Shown: positions 35,050 to 46,945 of the stretch, piece by piece
Layout: the number at the start of each line of letters is the position of its first letter
Numbering within the stretch: the first letter of the stretch is position 1
Assembly (NCBI RefSeq): GCF_003573695.1
Contig: NC_039361.1
Coordinates: 98,768,279 to 98,832,278, forward strand
From: Papaver somniferum
Taxonomy: Eukaryota > Streptophyta > Magnoliopsida > Ranunculales > Papaveraceae
Length of the DNA: 64,000 nt
Reading direction: 5' to 3'
Program-made: the position numbers and the translations under genes
The notes under the pieces: generated by a model
Databases searched by the model: none
Seen by the model: the letters and a program-made list of their open reading frames with translations, nothing else
What the model was told of the DNA's origin: nothing

Positions 35050-35325
35050 GAGCGACTGAGCAAGTATTGCTCAACTCGACGAATTGCTGAATATTGAGAG
35101 TTTGTCGAGCAATTGAGCAAGTATTGCTCACTTCGACGAATTTGATAATTTTGGCGTTAAACTGAGAAAGTGTTGCTCAATTCAACAAAATACTGAATAT
35201 TGATAATTTGACGTTCAATTGAGCAAGTGTTGCTCAATTCGACAAACTACTGATGAATTACTGAACATTGATGGTTGGATCAATATTCGAGCAACTGAGC
35301 AAGTATTGCTCAATCCGACGAATTA
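35050..35325 (-). repeat. Array of TTGAGCAA/TTGCTCAA hairpins in E 3' LTR
   Basis: Five units at roughly 55-75 bp spacing each contain TTGAGCAA, a 3-base spacer and TTGCTCAA, or a near match (35056, 35113, 35161, 35220, 35294). The half-sites are exact reverse complements, so each unit is a palindrome. The other LTR has the same array. Confidence 0.8.
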
Positions 35326-36261
35326 TTTACTGGTGTCGTGACCTAATAAAATATTAATCAAAAATATTGGTGAATTACCATATATTATTAATTTGGATGT
35401 TGATTGCTGAATCAACATTATTTTGTGTTTGAACTTGCTCAGAATGGTGATTCGTGGAACGTTTATTCGAAACCCTAATTTTATCAATCCTTCATCAATT
35501 GGTGAATTGCTGAAAATTGGTCATGAGTGAGGAGGGACCGACCATATGAAATGATGAGCGTCCATGGGTGCCCAGTTCTCGAGTGAGCACGCAGCAGGGT
35601 TCTCAGTTTGAGAGTTGGTGAAAAAACGATGATTAAATGCAAGATTCATTATTTATTGAAATATTGCTGGATTCAACATTAGGTGATAAAACCTAGGTAT
35701 GAGAGATGAGGACCGACCAAGAGATCATGGGACCGACTCTTAGTGGTCACGGGACCAGTTGTTGGTCATTTGGAGAATCCCCCAGTTGGTTGGAGAGAGT
35801 ACAGGCCCAATATGAGCAATTGAGCAAATTAAGTCAGAATTATGAAAACGTGTGGGACCGGCCTTGTGAAAGCCCTAGGAATGACCCTGGTCGGTCATGA
35901 AGGTGTGCACGTGTTTTCGTGGTGTCCATGTTTCCATACTGAGGGATTCAGTATTTTCTGATCCGCGTTCGAGCAATATCATGAATTTTCAGAAGAGTTT
36001 CATCTTGACTGAGAATTCTCGATTTTTGTTAGAATGAACATGTATGCTCAATTCATCAATATTTTGAAAATATTAAAATAAAAGTGTTTTAATGTTTAAA
36101 CTTTCCTTGAGAGGCTAGCCAGTCGTGTGACTATGTTGGCTTTTGGTTTTTCGTGATTTGAGCAATATTTGAGAAAATATGGAGAAATCATGAATTTTGC
36201 TCAAACCCAGGAGTTTCATGAATTGAGGAAAAAAATAATTATGCAATATTAGGGATTTCAA

Positions 36262-36323
36262 GGTGTGGGACCGACCATGGCTAGGGCATGGCTAGCCGGC
36301 TAGGTTGTCCGGTCCCACATACC
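36262..36323. repeat. Large inverted repeat 1 in E 3' LTR
   Basis: GGTGTGGGACCG at the left pairs with CGGTCCCACATACC at the right around a GC-rich loop of about 35 bases. The counterpart in the other LTR is 45805-45870. Confidence 0.8.
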
Positions 36324-36460
36324 TTTCCCTATTTTATTATTTTTCATGAATCCTTGAAGTTATGGAGAATCCTTGAAGTTATGGAGAATCCATGAGTTTT
36401 TGTTGAAACTGAGGAGTTTCGTGATATTAGGAAATAATAATTATGAAATCTAAGGATTGT

Positions 36461-36526
36461 GAGGTGCGGGACCGACCACGACTCGGGCATGGCCGGCGGG
36501 CTGGGTTGCCTGGTCCCGCACACCTC
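36461..36526. repeat. Large inverted repeat 2 in E 3' LTR
   Basis: GAGGTGCGGGACC pairs with GGTCCCGCACACCTC, with a small bulge. The counterpart in the right LTR (46006-46071) has T-A where this has C-G at the same stem position, so pairing is kept. Confidence 0.8.
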
Positions 36527-36891
36527 TTCATTTTATAATATTATTTCGTGAATCCACGAAGTTATGGAGAATTCACGGGTTTTGCAAAACCAAGGAAAGT
36601 TGCTAAAACCAAGGAGTTTTCGTGAGTTCACGAAATAACAAAAAATAAGGAAAATAATGGGAGAGGCATGGACCGACCATGGCTAGGGAACGGCCGGTCG
36701 GATGGTGGGCCCGGCCTTGGGCGCTTCTTATTACTTTATTAATATTTATTATTTTCTCCTGTTTTGCGAAGGATTCCTCATTATTTCATATTTTTGGACA
36801 CTCATTCGTGCATCCGGTTGCTCAGTCGTGCATCATTGTCAAGTACACTCGCACCATTTTTGTGGGGCTTACTCAGTGATGGTCCAGATGC

Positions 36892-38196
36892 CAACTCGGT
36901 CTACAAAGGTATCGTCAGAATCCTCGATTTGCTCCAATGGTGTCATGTACGAGCAAATGTTTGGGTGAGGACCCTGATGGTATGATAAAGTGTGATTCCG
37001 TGAGCACGGAGATGAAGCATCGCTAATTTGGTCTGTTGAAAGTCCAGTTTTGGTCAGTTTAGTAATTATGGGCTCGGCCAAAAAAAGGAAATCCTTGTTT
37101 TAGGAACAAACGTTCGTTCGTTAGTTTAAGAAAAAAACAAAATAGACCTGAGTCTAATGACATAAAAAAATTTCTATGAGCTTTCATGAAATTTTTTATT
37201 TTTGAAAATATGCTCTTGTTTCAAAGACGGATGCTCGCACAAGGGAGCAAAATATATATTTTCAAATTTACGTGAGTTTCACGTTAAAAATATTTTCTGT
37301 AAAATCAATGTTCTGATTTTGAACAACTGTTGAAAGTAGAGTATCATACGTGGTGAAATAGTGTCTGAGTTTTCACAATTATAGAATGGACGTTTGTCCA
37401 ATTTTGGAAAATCAGTGGATGTTCATACAGTAAAATTTACATGGGTTGTTCACGGTTTTATGAAAATCAATTTATGATTTTTAAGCAATTGCTAAAAGCA
37501 AACAATTGTATATGTGATGAAATAATGTATGTATGAGTTTGGTGATTTTATAGTGTATGCACACATGTAGAAAATCAGCGAATGTTCAAATGAAAGGTTA
37601 TGTGAACTATTCATAGTTTTGTGAAAAGTCAGTGTTGACTCTAGAATGATAAGTTTTGCTCGTCTTCGCAGGTTTGAAGGAGTGAGAAAGTTTACGAAGT
37701 TTCGTGTCATCACTAAAGTCTAGTGAAATCGTAAAATAGGTAAGAGTTGGGGATTACCATTTTTGCAGACGCTGATGTGAGCATCTCTATTCCATGATTC
37801 ATTGTTTCGTTGAATCATGCGCTTTGTATGAATAATGCGCTGAATGTTATGCATCTGTCACAGCCACTTTGCAAGAATGACTGATTCCCATGATGACACT
37901 TTTCAAAGACAACGTTTCTAGGGATGACATCTCTAGGGATGAAACTTTAAGAAATGGTACTCCTGGGATCTCTGAGTGATGGTGAGAGATCCTTCATACC
38001 GAGTTGTACTTCTGGTTATTTTATTAGCTTTACCGCAGGATGATCGTATAGTGAAATCCCGGATCAATGTAGACTCCACGGAAATGGAAGAAAGTCTACG
38101 GAAGCTGAGAACCCAGAAGTAAGGACTACAAGAGGTTAGCAAATGACGTGCAGTCCCCAGCCGTTTCTTTGGTGAGTTGTTAGCGCTCCTTGTGTC
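36892..38196. other. Unresolved region between E LTR and antisense gene
   Basis: Non-coding, AT-rich. No convincing polypurine tract is seen. A splice-acceptor-like TCTTCGCAG on the plus strand ends near 37671. The region may hold the rest of the 3' LTR or the upstream part of the antisense transcript. Confidence 0.4.
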
Positions 38197-38566
38197 ATGA
38201 ATTTTACCGTGCAATTAGGATCACGAGACCAAGGTTTATTATTTGTTTTCAGAATTTTGCTCCATCGATTGACAGTCTTCAACTTGTTCCCGGGCAAAAT
38301 TCAGGAATCCAGCACTGATGAAGAAGTCGATGTAAGTATCTTTTTTGTGCGCATCTCCTTGAATGAAATAATAATATTTGTTGTTGATGAATCCAAGAAG
38401 AAATCATCGTAGATAAGAAGCATGTTGATGAAGCGTTCTCTTCTTTGGGACATGGGAATATGGTGAATTCCCGAAATCCCGAACCGAATGGAGATAACGG
38501 CGTTGCCAATGGAGTTCCGGTATTGCGAGCCTTCAAATGATTTAGAGACTCCCTTAGTAAGTATAT
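38197..38566 (+). other. Candidate upstream exons of E antisense gene
   Basis: An open frame from 38197 encodes LFVFRILLHRLTVFNLFPG..ESSTDEEVD and ends at a GTAAGTATC donor at 38331. A second open stretch, about 38413-38557 (ends SNDLETPL), also stops at a GTAAGTATA donor. The frame of the latter would join the 39212 exon across a TTAG acceptor. The linkage of the first two exons is ambiguous. Confidence 0.35.
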
Positions 38567-39211
38567 CTCCTATAATTTCTTCATAGAAGTATGAAATTGT
38601 TGATTTGTGAATGAATGAATGAGAATCCATGTAAATTTATGGATAACTTTGCCGAAGTACGTCACCAGAAAATTTCAGACTTCAGATTTTACTAGAAACG
38701 CTGTAGAATCCTCGTCCGAAGTCGTATTTTCGCGGTCTGCGTATGTATCTTCAATCCAAGGAAATTTCCAAGCTTTACGAAAGAATCTTTTTGAATTCTG
38801 AGAATTTTTAGGGCCTGAAAAAGGCGAAATAGTGAACTTCCAGGAGACTTTCAGAACTTTTCCAGGTTGCATGTTGTCCGATGTTTTGACCACATCTGTT
38901 AGCTCGTTCATCCGATTGCTATTAAATTTTTATATGTTGTAGACAACATCTATACAAAGATAATGGTATATGACCCAACCTTAAATTCCTTACCAATTTC
39001 TCCCAGTTCGTCGTTTAATATATGGCAGTGTAGAATCTCTTCAGATGAGCTTATCTGAAAAACGTGTTTCATGGCTTCTACACTATTTGCTCATGTTTTA
39101 GATGCATAGTAAAGAACTTATATGATGTTAGTTCACTTACATGCTTGATTTTATGGTTGTGTTGGGTTTCCACGCTTGAATCATTCTAATCCCATGTAAT
39201 CTTCAGATTAG

Positions 39212-39940
39212 GTGCCAAATGCTGAAGTTCGGAATAATGGATCAAACAATGATGACTTGAGCAACCATGGAGCCGTTGATAATGAGACCTTCATACCTGT
39301 ACCTCAAAGTCATGTAACACTTGTTGTTGATGCCGTCGAGGTGACTGAAACTCCAATTGTGCGTGAGATGGTGGAACCCGAATCGAGAATGGAAGAAGCT
39401 GATCCAACCGAAGTTGTTCCTATGATTGCTGACGTTGTTCCAGCGACTGAGAACCGAATAATAGTTCATGAGTATCCCAATGCAGGGACTACTTTTACTC
39501 CTCCATTTGGTGGGATACTCCCATATCACAGGTTTCTTGGTGGATTTAGCGTTCCCATTGGATATGCTGCTATGTACAAGAAATCGTGGAAGATGTATGG
39601 GCACATCGTCGTTACCAAGGATCCGGAGCATATCTATTTCTTGACGATGCAAGTAGAAGTCATCTTGCGTGTTATAAATGATATCCGTATCACATCTAGA
39701 AATACCACCCGGGATGTACTCTTAGATTGGGAGTACAACTTCAAGAAAGCTGAAGAACTTGGCTTCAATCTGAAGTGGCTTTGTCAAAAGATTGATGCTA
39801 TCAGGAAAGCAGTGGAAGGTGACACTCCTTTCACCACCAGTGATGCCGTGTTGAAGAAGATGGATGCAGCTGCTGAGCTGACCAAGAAGCTGGAGGCGGA
39901 GAAAGCTGCTTTGCAAGTCTTGGAGGATGCAGAAAAGTAG
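39212..39940 (+). CDS. Antisense ORF (aORF) of element E, about 240 codons
   Basis: The frame is open and opposite to element E, between its Gag/protease remnants and 3' LTR, as in element B. It begins after a TTAG acceptor (GTGCCAAAT); the first internal ATG is at 39368. Residues 1-90 are acidic (VEVTETPIV, EADPTEVVPMIADVVP). Residues 95-200 look globular: FGGILPYHRFLGGFSVPIG, KSWKMYGHIVV, VLLDWEYNFKKAEELGF. The C-terminus is a coiled coil (AAAELTKKLEAEKAALQVL). No enzyme motif is seen. Tat-lineage elements are known to carry antisense ORFs here; their role is unknown. An intact frame in a decayed element is notable. Confidence 0.6.
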   Translation: MPNAEVRNNGSNNDDLSNHGAVDNETFIPVPQSHVTLVVDAVEVTETPIVREMVEPESRMEEADPTEVVPMIADVVPATENRIIVHEYPNAGTTFTPPFGGILPYHRFLGGFSVPIGYAAMYKKSWKMYGHIVVTKDPEHIYFLTMQVEVILRVINDIRITSRNTTRDVLLDWEYNFKKAEELGFNLKWLCQKIDAIRKAVEGDTPFTTSDAVLKKMDAAAELTKKLEAEKAALQVLEDAEK

Positions 39941-42272
39941 AAATCTTATTTTGCTGACTTTTTTTAGTTTTCTTTCCATGATATCTTGAAACTTGGACTT
40001 ATGAGAGATGCGAAGTTTTATTTTGGTTTTGATTTCTTGATTGGTTTTGGATTTTGAAATCGATCGTCTTGACCAGTGGACCGTCAGTCCCCAGTATTTT
40101 GTTAAGTCTCTCCCTTTCGTTTTCCCTTCTTCTGGTGAGACCTAGATAGAGGACCCAGGTAGAAAAATTGATGTAAAGACCTAGGTGGTCGAAGTTGGAG
40201 GTACCTTGATGAAGGATTTAGCGGAAGGACCTGGTGGACATCGATCGACTGTGGAGGTTATGAATCCCGTCTAAGAATTGCTGCTTGCATGTTGTATGCT
40301 CTGGAAATTGTAGGAACCTCATACGACGTCGGAATTCGATGCTTGACCCAAAATTTTGAAGCTAAGAGACTGAGTTATAACATGAGAAAATAATCACTCA
40401 ATTTGGAGTTGCAGAGATCAGACAACTAAGCGTGCACATTTGTAATCTGTAATCCCGTATAAATTTTTCAGATGTCGTAGACCTGACAGTGAAGGCCATA
40501 TATTTTAGCTCGTATGCCCGATTGATGCGCTCTTTTGGTATGTTTTAGAAGAAACATAGATGAACATCTTTCGTTGAGGAAGTATTGTCTCATTCCTCAC
40601 CCATTGGTAGGTTTTTGTAAACCCATGTCATGGAGCATGTCGTATCTCACTTGCAGAGGCGATGAGAACATCTTGTAGAAGACTTTGGTTTTGTGCCCGT
40701 CTGCCGGGAAAGCTTTGGGAAGACGTTCATGTTATCATGCTTTCATGTTTACACATCTTGATATGAATCATTAGGACTTGAAGAAGTATGATCCATAGAG
40801 AATGGATAGTTGAAGAAGTTGGATGTTGCGCCCGAGAGTGATGTTGAGATTACAACTGGAAGTTCTCCATAAATTTTTGTTGATGCTGAGACCATGAATA
40901 GAGTTCCTCCACATGCTGATGCAGATACTATGATTGGAGTTGATACAGAGACCGAAGATGATAGTCTTTGCTCTTCCGTCCAGTGAGCATGCACGAACTA
41001 ATTGGTGAGTTGAGCATTCCTAAGATGAAGGTGTATTAGGATTTCAACCCAAATCCTCCTGTTATGACTTTACTGTGAAGTGGCTTCGTCATGTAATCGA
41101 TGTTGTTGTGCGGTAGATAGCAACAACAGTCTTCATTCTGGATATGATTAGTGAAGAGAGAAAGTTCCCCAGTCGTGCAGGGGATTTAAATGTAGAGAAG
41201 TTCCGTTTGACGACGTTTCAATGACTTGTTATGTGGATAACATTTTTTGAAATATGTTGAATCGATATTTCCAATAAATTCAAGTCCTCAGTGCATCCCT
41301 CATTCACTTAGCAGAGTTTAAGGAGTTTGTAGCATCCATTGATGAACGGTGTTGCATCTACTTCAGAAGTCTTATCATGGGATAGTGAAGGCTTATCGAT
41401 TGTAATTCAGCTATACTTTGATCGTGTCGGTGTTGAACCGGTGTGTCACGTCGAGATATTGTGCTGAAGCTAGAGGCGTTATTATTGAAGGTGTATTCTT
41501 TGATTGGGAGTACAATTCGAAGGCTTCTTATGTGCTTGAGCGCTAAAGCGTCGAATGTCTTATGCTTGATCGTCCCGGCTCCGCGTATCTTCTATCGGTT
41601 CAGCATTCCGCTGTGAGGGATTCAACACTTGTGCAGACATCAGAGATATCTGATTTTGTGGCACTCGTGGACATTCCTGCAAGTCTATGGAGAAATTCCC
41701 AAAGTGTTCTTTTCCATGCTTCCGTCATCTCTCAGTGGTGAATGTCACGGTGAGATGATCGATTCGAAGCGGTGTCAGGTTCAACCACTTGGTAAAATAT
41801 TGCTGGAGTGAGATTACCCACTCATAGCGTCTTGTAATAGCAGAGATGCTAGCTAAATTGAGTCCCCATGCTAGAATAACATGTGAGGGAATGAAAGACA
41901 TAGACATGGAAGGAATGAGACTTTCCTGAATGCGAAACCTCTTGATGAATTTCTATGTATCTTTTGCAGGTTATTGTTTCAACCTCGTCAGAGTTCGAAT
42001 TCCCTCCAAGTGCTCTGATGATGGAACGTCCGCCAAATCTTCTGGATCAGAACTTTCTTTGTTGGAGATATGTGCAATAAAAGACGCTTTGTTTGTAATC
42101 ATGTTTTCAGCATGGGTCCATGCTATCGCGTCATATCTTGGATATTCCTGATTATGTGAAACTTGTTATATGTTCAGGTTGAACGTATTTTCAACTTGAG
42201 AGTGATGTAGACATAAGCATCTCTGAGCGTTCCTTCATGGTCTCTGATTGAGATGGGTGCATGAGTATCTTC
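39941..42272. other. Non-coding internal region of E with a decayed aORF-like stretch
   Basis: No RT or integrase on either strand. On the plus strand, 40820-41530 shows echoes of the aORF: VDAETMNRVPPHADADTM (compare VVDAVEVTET) and GVFFDWEYNSKAS (compare VLLDWEYNFKKAEE), separated by stops. It could be a duplicated, dead copy of the antisense gene. Confidence 0.4.
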
Positions 42273-42500
42273 TTATCGACTGATGCCTGTGACTCTGAGG
42301 GATTTCAGTGGAATGATGTTGGTGGCGGTGTCAGCATCGATCAACATTCTTCTGAATTCATTTCCTCTAAGATGGAATGTGGTAAGAAGTCCCCAGTCAT
42401 GTATCTCCTTGTCTGTGGCGGGAGGTTCTGGAGGCACTTCTAGAATATGGTTCAAAGTCGTGAACATGTCTCCCTTTTGAGCCTTTGACAGATAAATCAA
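42273..42500 (-). pseudogene. Protease-like fragment of element E
   Basis: The minus strand reads FHLRGNEFRRMLIDADTATNIIPLKSLRVTGISR. Tat-type aspartic proteases have a LIDxGAxxNIxPLxxLRxxGI block; here the catalytic D-S/T-G has become DADT, so the active site is lost. It follows the Gag zinc-box piece in the expected order. Confidence 0.6.
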
Positions 42501-42793
42501 TTCGCATACATGCCTGACTGAACTGCTTCTTTGACTGGTTGTTCGGAGATTGTGAAAGTTCTGACTAGAAGAGGGTCTCTGTGTACTCTTTCAGTCCCCA
42601 ATTTAAGTTTCCCAGATCCGAATTTTTCCTTGAATATGCGCTTCAAGATCCTGCAGTCGCTGGTGGGATGATTGAAGAACCTATGGAAACGACAGTAGCG
42701 AGGGTTCTCCATTTCTTCTTCAGTTAGTTCTTTTATGACATATGGCAGCTTGATTGCACCATACTGGATCCATACATCCAGTAGTTCAATCAC
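42497..42793 (-). pseudogene. gag: Gag C-terminal zinc-box fragment of element E
   Basis: IKLPYVIKELTEEEMENPRYC leads into CRFHRFFNHPTSDCRIL, a C-x2-H-x4-H-x4-C box as found at the Gag end of Tat/Ogre-type elements. Such boxes bind element RNA. The frame upstream is broken by stops between 42800 and 43150. Confidence 0.65.
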
Positions 42794-43174
42794 CTCTTCG
42801 ATGGATAAAGGAAAATCAGGTTCTGCTAGATCTTCATTTTGAGTTGGAGCTTGTGCATCCCGGATTTGACTACCCCTTTTTTGGTGATTTCGGAAGAGCT
42901 AGAGAAGCGTGCTTGCGCTGTGATTCGACTTTCTGTTTGCTCCTTTCTGCAACAAAAATTTGTGGAATACTGGAGATTATAATGATTGTTGACTACGTGT
43001 CGCATGCTTCGATATTCCTCGACCTTGCAGACTTTGCTCTTTCTAGTAAATCATTGTTGATCGCTTGGCTTCTACATGGAGTTCTGAGAAAGTCTGGAAT
43101 CACAGATTCTCCAGCAAGGCTCTGTAGATTGGGATCATTCCGCTGTGGTCATGCTCTTCTGGTGCCTCCATGAA

Positions 43175-43786
43175 TCACGTGTTCTCGAGCGTTCCCTGTT
43201 CCATTGTACAGTGTGGGGTTGGGGAAGTGTAGCTCTTTGGGAGAGGAATTATTTGAGTAGAAGCAGGATATGGAGGTTGATGACGGTGGACAGATGGTGT
43301 CTTGTCTTTTCCTCGATCCTCCATGAAGCGTTTCATGTCCTCACGAGTGATGAATACTGCAGGTTTCTTTGTTGGTGGGTTATCTGCAGCCTTGTGGACT
43401 TCATCATCATCTACTACATGGATCAGAATGACTTCAAGACCAGCGGCCGGAGATGTTTCTTTGGATTTTCCTTTCTCCCGAGCTTTCCCTGACATCTTGT
43501 CAGTGGGAGTTTTGAGATAATTGCACAGCTATTTCTGAGTGGTGGCCATGTCAATCTGATTTTTTGCGAGAGTCCCTTGCACCTTCATGAGATCATCTAC
43601 GGTATGTGGATTCTCCCTGACTTCCTCAGGACGTCAGCCGAAGAGAGGTTCGTTGTTGGTGTGAGGAGGAGTATTATCACCACTATTGGTATAAGAAGGA
43701 CTGGTTTCTGGAATACCACCGTTGTTTCTAGTGCTAGCGATGTTCGCATTAGGATTTGTAACTGAACCTGACCTAAGATCAACCAT
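43175..43786 (-). pseudogene. gag: Gag N-terminal region of element E, broken
   Basis: The ATG at 43786 starts MVDLRSGSVTNPNANIAST and stops at 43634. Further reading gives IDMATTQK, a stop, then MSGKAREKGKSKETSPAAG to 43175. MVDLRS, the S-V-T-N stretch and MATTQK match element B Gag, so the proteins are homologous. The central Gag domain seen in B (SLTGRAYTWYTNI) is not found here and seems deleted or scrambled. Confidence 0.65.
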
Positions 43787-43822
43787 TTTGCGAAAATGTG
43801 AGATTGCAACCGTGAGATTAAT

Positions 43823-43840
43823 CTCCCACTGTGGTCGCCA
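43823..43840 (-). other. Primer binding site of element E
   Basis: The minus strand reads TGGCGACCACAGTGGGAG, one base different from element B (14652-14669), just inside the right LTR. Confidence 0.75.
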
Positions 43841-44247
43841 ATCTGTAGATGGGGAAAACACGGTTTGCTGGTTTTCTAGGAAAGTGGAGAGTCGAGCGTG
43901 CTGTCGAGACTCCTCAACCGAGCGAACTGCCAAACCTCACACAGATGCACCGCTGCAAAGGGGGTGCTTAGATTCGGGAAATCAATCTGTATGACTCCGG
44001 CCTAAACCAAGACAATGGTCTTTCCAGAGTCAATTCGGTCGCAAAGAGAAAGATGGGTTGATCTGTAGGAGGAAAGCTGAGAGTTGTGTGGGATCAGTGA
44101 TGATCAAGGATTGTGTGTGTGTTGAAGGTTTCTGCAATATTACTGAACTGCTGAAGTTGAGTTCTGTGAATAAGTTTATATCGAGTTGTTGACGGATAAC
44201 GATGATAATCGATGATTGATGATATCCTGATGTCCTCGATTTAGACT

Positions 44248-44255
44248 TATTTATA
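44248..44255 (-). promoter_or_regulatory. TATA box of element E 5' LTR
   Basis: TATAAATA on the minus strand. The same position in the left LTR reads TATAAATA within AATATAAATATTTC near 34620. Confidence 0.5.
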
Positions 44256-44675
44256 TTGCAAGAATGATGTACCACTGATCCTTGTAAGTGTGACGGTTTC
44301 TTGAGTGAAAGAGTGGGAAAATAGGAGATCATGGTAAAGTCAGTTCCATGTCGTGCGGAGACTTGACTGGTCGTGCACCCACTACTTTGCTAACTCCTTC
44401 AACCGTTTACACGACTTACGCACATTTCTTGTTGTGGATAAATCCACGTGTCGTAGACCGCCAGACCAAAACCCTAAGTGATATCCCCCCATTTGTGACG
44501 TGATTGATATTTCACGAATCGTGGAGTCTGCAAAGCAGACGTGTATTAGTTAGTCAGTTGTTGACTGATTTAGACTGTGAGTCTAGTTTTGTTGAATCGA
44601 GCATAAGTGGTGAATGCTCAGTAATTCATGGATTGAACATGTAGTTCTCTGAGATGTCAATGAATTACTGATTAG

Positions 44676-44946
44676 AGCGACTGATCAAGTATTGCTCAAC
44701 TCGACGAATTTCTGAATATTGAGAGTTTGTCGAGCAATTGAGAAAGTATTGCTCAATTCGATGAATTTGATAATTTTGGCGTGCAACTGAGCAAGTGTTG
44801 CTCAATTCAACAAAATACTGAATATTGATAATTTACGTGCAATTGAGCAAGTGTTTCTCAATTCGACAAACTACTAATGAATTACTGAACATTGATGGTT
44901 GGATCAATATTCGAGCAACTGAGCATGTATTGCTCAATTCGACGAA
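44676..44946 (-). repeat. Array of TTGAGCAA/TTGCTCAA palindromes in E 5' LTR
   Basis: Same five-unit array as 35050-35325. Some units have lost perfect pairing by point change (for example CTGATCAAGTATTGCTCAA). Confidence 0.75.
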
Positions 44947-46499
44947 TTATTTAATGGTGCCTTGACCCAATAAAATATTAATCAAAAATATTGGTGAATT
45001 ACCGTATATTAGTAATTTGGATGTTGATTGCTGAATCAACATTATTTTGTGTTTGAACTTGCTCGGACTGGTGATTCGTGGAGCGTTTGTTCGAAACCCT
45101 AATTTTATCAATCCTTCATCAATTGGTGAATTGCTGAAAATTGGTCATGAGTGAGGAGGGACCGACCACATGGAATGATGAGCGTCCATGCGCACCAGGG
45201 TTCTCAGTTTGAGAGTTGGTGAAAAAACAATGATTAAATGCAGGATTCATTATTTATTGAAATATTGCTGGATTCAACATTAGGTGATAAAACCTAGGTA
45301 TGAGAGATTAGGACCGACCAAGAGAGCATGGGACCGGCTCTTGGTGGTCACGGGACCAGTTGTTGGTCATTTGGAGAATCCCTCAATTGGTTGGAGAGAG
45401 TTCGGGCCCGGTATGAGCAATTGAGCAAATTAGGTCATAATTGTGAAAATGTGTGGGACCGGCCTTGTGCAAGCCCTAGGAATGACCCTGGTCGGTCATG
45501 AAGGCGTGCACGTGTTGGAATATCGTGAATTTTCAGAAGAGTTTCATCTTGACTGAGAATTCTCGATTTTTGTTGGAATGAGCATGTATGCTCAATTCAT
45601 CAATATTTTGAAAATATTAAAATAAAAATGTTTTAATATATTAAAATTGCCGTGAGACGCTAGCCAGCCGTGTGACTATGTTGGCTTTTGGTTTTTCGTG
45701 ATTTGAGCAATATTTGAGAAAATATGGAGAAATCATGAATTTTGCTCAAACCCAGGAGTTTCATGAATTGAGGAAAATAATAATTATGCAAGATTAGGGA
45801 TTGCAAGGTGTTGGACCGACCATGGCTAGGGCATGGCCGGCCGGCTAGGTTGTCCGGTCCCACACACCTTTCCCTATTTTATTATTTTTCATGAATCCTT
45901 GAAGTTATGGAGAATCCTTGAAGTTATGGAGAATCCATGAGTTTTTGTTGAAACGGAGGAGTTTCGTGAGATTAGGGAATAATAATTATGAAAGCTAAGG
46001 ATTGTGAGGTGTGGGACCGACCACGGCTCGGGCATGGACGATCGGCTGGGTTTCCCGGTCCCACACACCTCTCTTTATTTTATAATATTATTTACTAAAA
46101 CCAAGGAAAGTTGCTGAAACCAAGGAGTTTTCGTGAGTTCACGAAATAACAAAAAATAAGGAAAATAATGGGAGAGGTACGAACCGACCATGGCTAGGGA
46201 ACGGCCGGCTGGACGGCTGGTGGGCCCGGCCTTGGGCGCCTCTTATTATTTTATTAATATTTATTGTTTTCTCCTGTTTTGCGAAGGATTCCTCATTATT
46301 TCATATTTTTGGACACTCTTTCGTGCATCCGGGTGCTCAATCGTGAATCATTGTCGAGTACACTCGCACCATTTTTGTGGGGCTTACTCAGTGATGGTCC
46401 AGATGCCCGGTTGTTTAGTATCTATTACTAATCTATGAATTCAGTGGAGAATAATCCATGAAACTGAGTAATAAAAATGAATAGTTGTTCATTATTAAT

Positions 46500-46850
46500 T
46501 CGCAGGATCATCTGTGGATTCGACTATGAATTCAGAATAATAAAATAAGCATTACCATCCTATGGGATCGTGGATTTGACCATAGAATCGTAGTAATTAA
46601 GATTATCATTACCATTTCATGAGATCAGTTGATTCGATCATGAAATCGGAGTAACGAGATAGCACATTTTTTGTATTGCCATTCTATGAGATCAAGCCGT
46701 GGATTCGACCATGGAATAGGAGAAATTGTTATTGCCATTCCATGGGATGGGGCCGTGGATTTGACCATGGAATAAGAGCAATTGTTATTTCCATTCAATG
46801 GGATCAGGTCGTGGATTCGACCATGGAATAGGAGCAATAATAGATTATTC
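46500..46850. repeat. Tandem repeats of about 57-65 bp in E 5' LTR
   Basis: About six units share GTGGATTCGACCATGGAAT followed by a TATTGCCATTCxATGGGAT-like block. The unit length drifts. The array lies only in the right LTR. Confidence 0.75.
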
Positions 46851-46945
46851 TGGGAATTCAGTAGTGAATGTCACGGCAGGATTAATCTATTGCAGAAAAG
46901 ATATTATCCAGTTAAAGCGTCACATCTATTCTGAATGGTGCATAG

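Larger units (their letters stand above)
34220..36891 (-). repeat. Element E 3' LTR (aligned part)
   Basis: Aligns with 43844-46407 of the right LTR up to GGTCCAGATGCC. Beyond that the two sides differ. A CTACA at 36901-36905 resembles the LTR terminus, so the LTR may end there after an internal deletion, or continue with replaced sequence. Confidence 0.8.

Noticed and set aside
35050..35325. CRISPR-like regularly spaced palindromic repeats
   Set aside because: Spacing and units drift, the array is inside an LTR and present in both LTRs, and the genome is a plant.
39242..39652. 136-codon minus-strand ORF
   Set aside because: It is the reverse shadow of the open antisense gene at 39212-39940 and matches no element protein.
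45660..46440. GGCCGGC-rich words in E LTR as part of the ATGCCGGTA motif family
   Set aside because: They belong to the GGGACCGACC hairpins, lack the flanking A/T context and differ from the motif in the PMD cluster.
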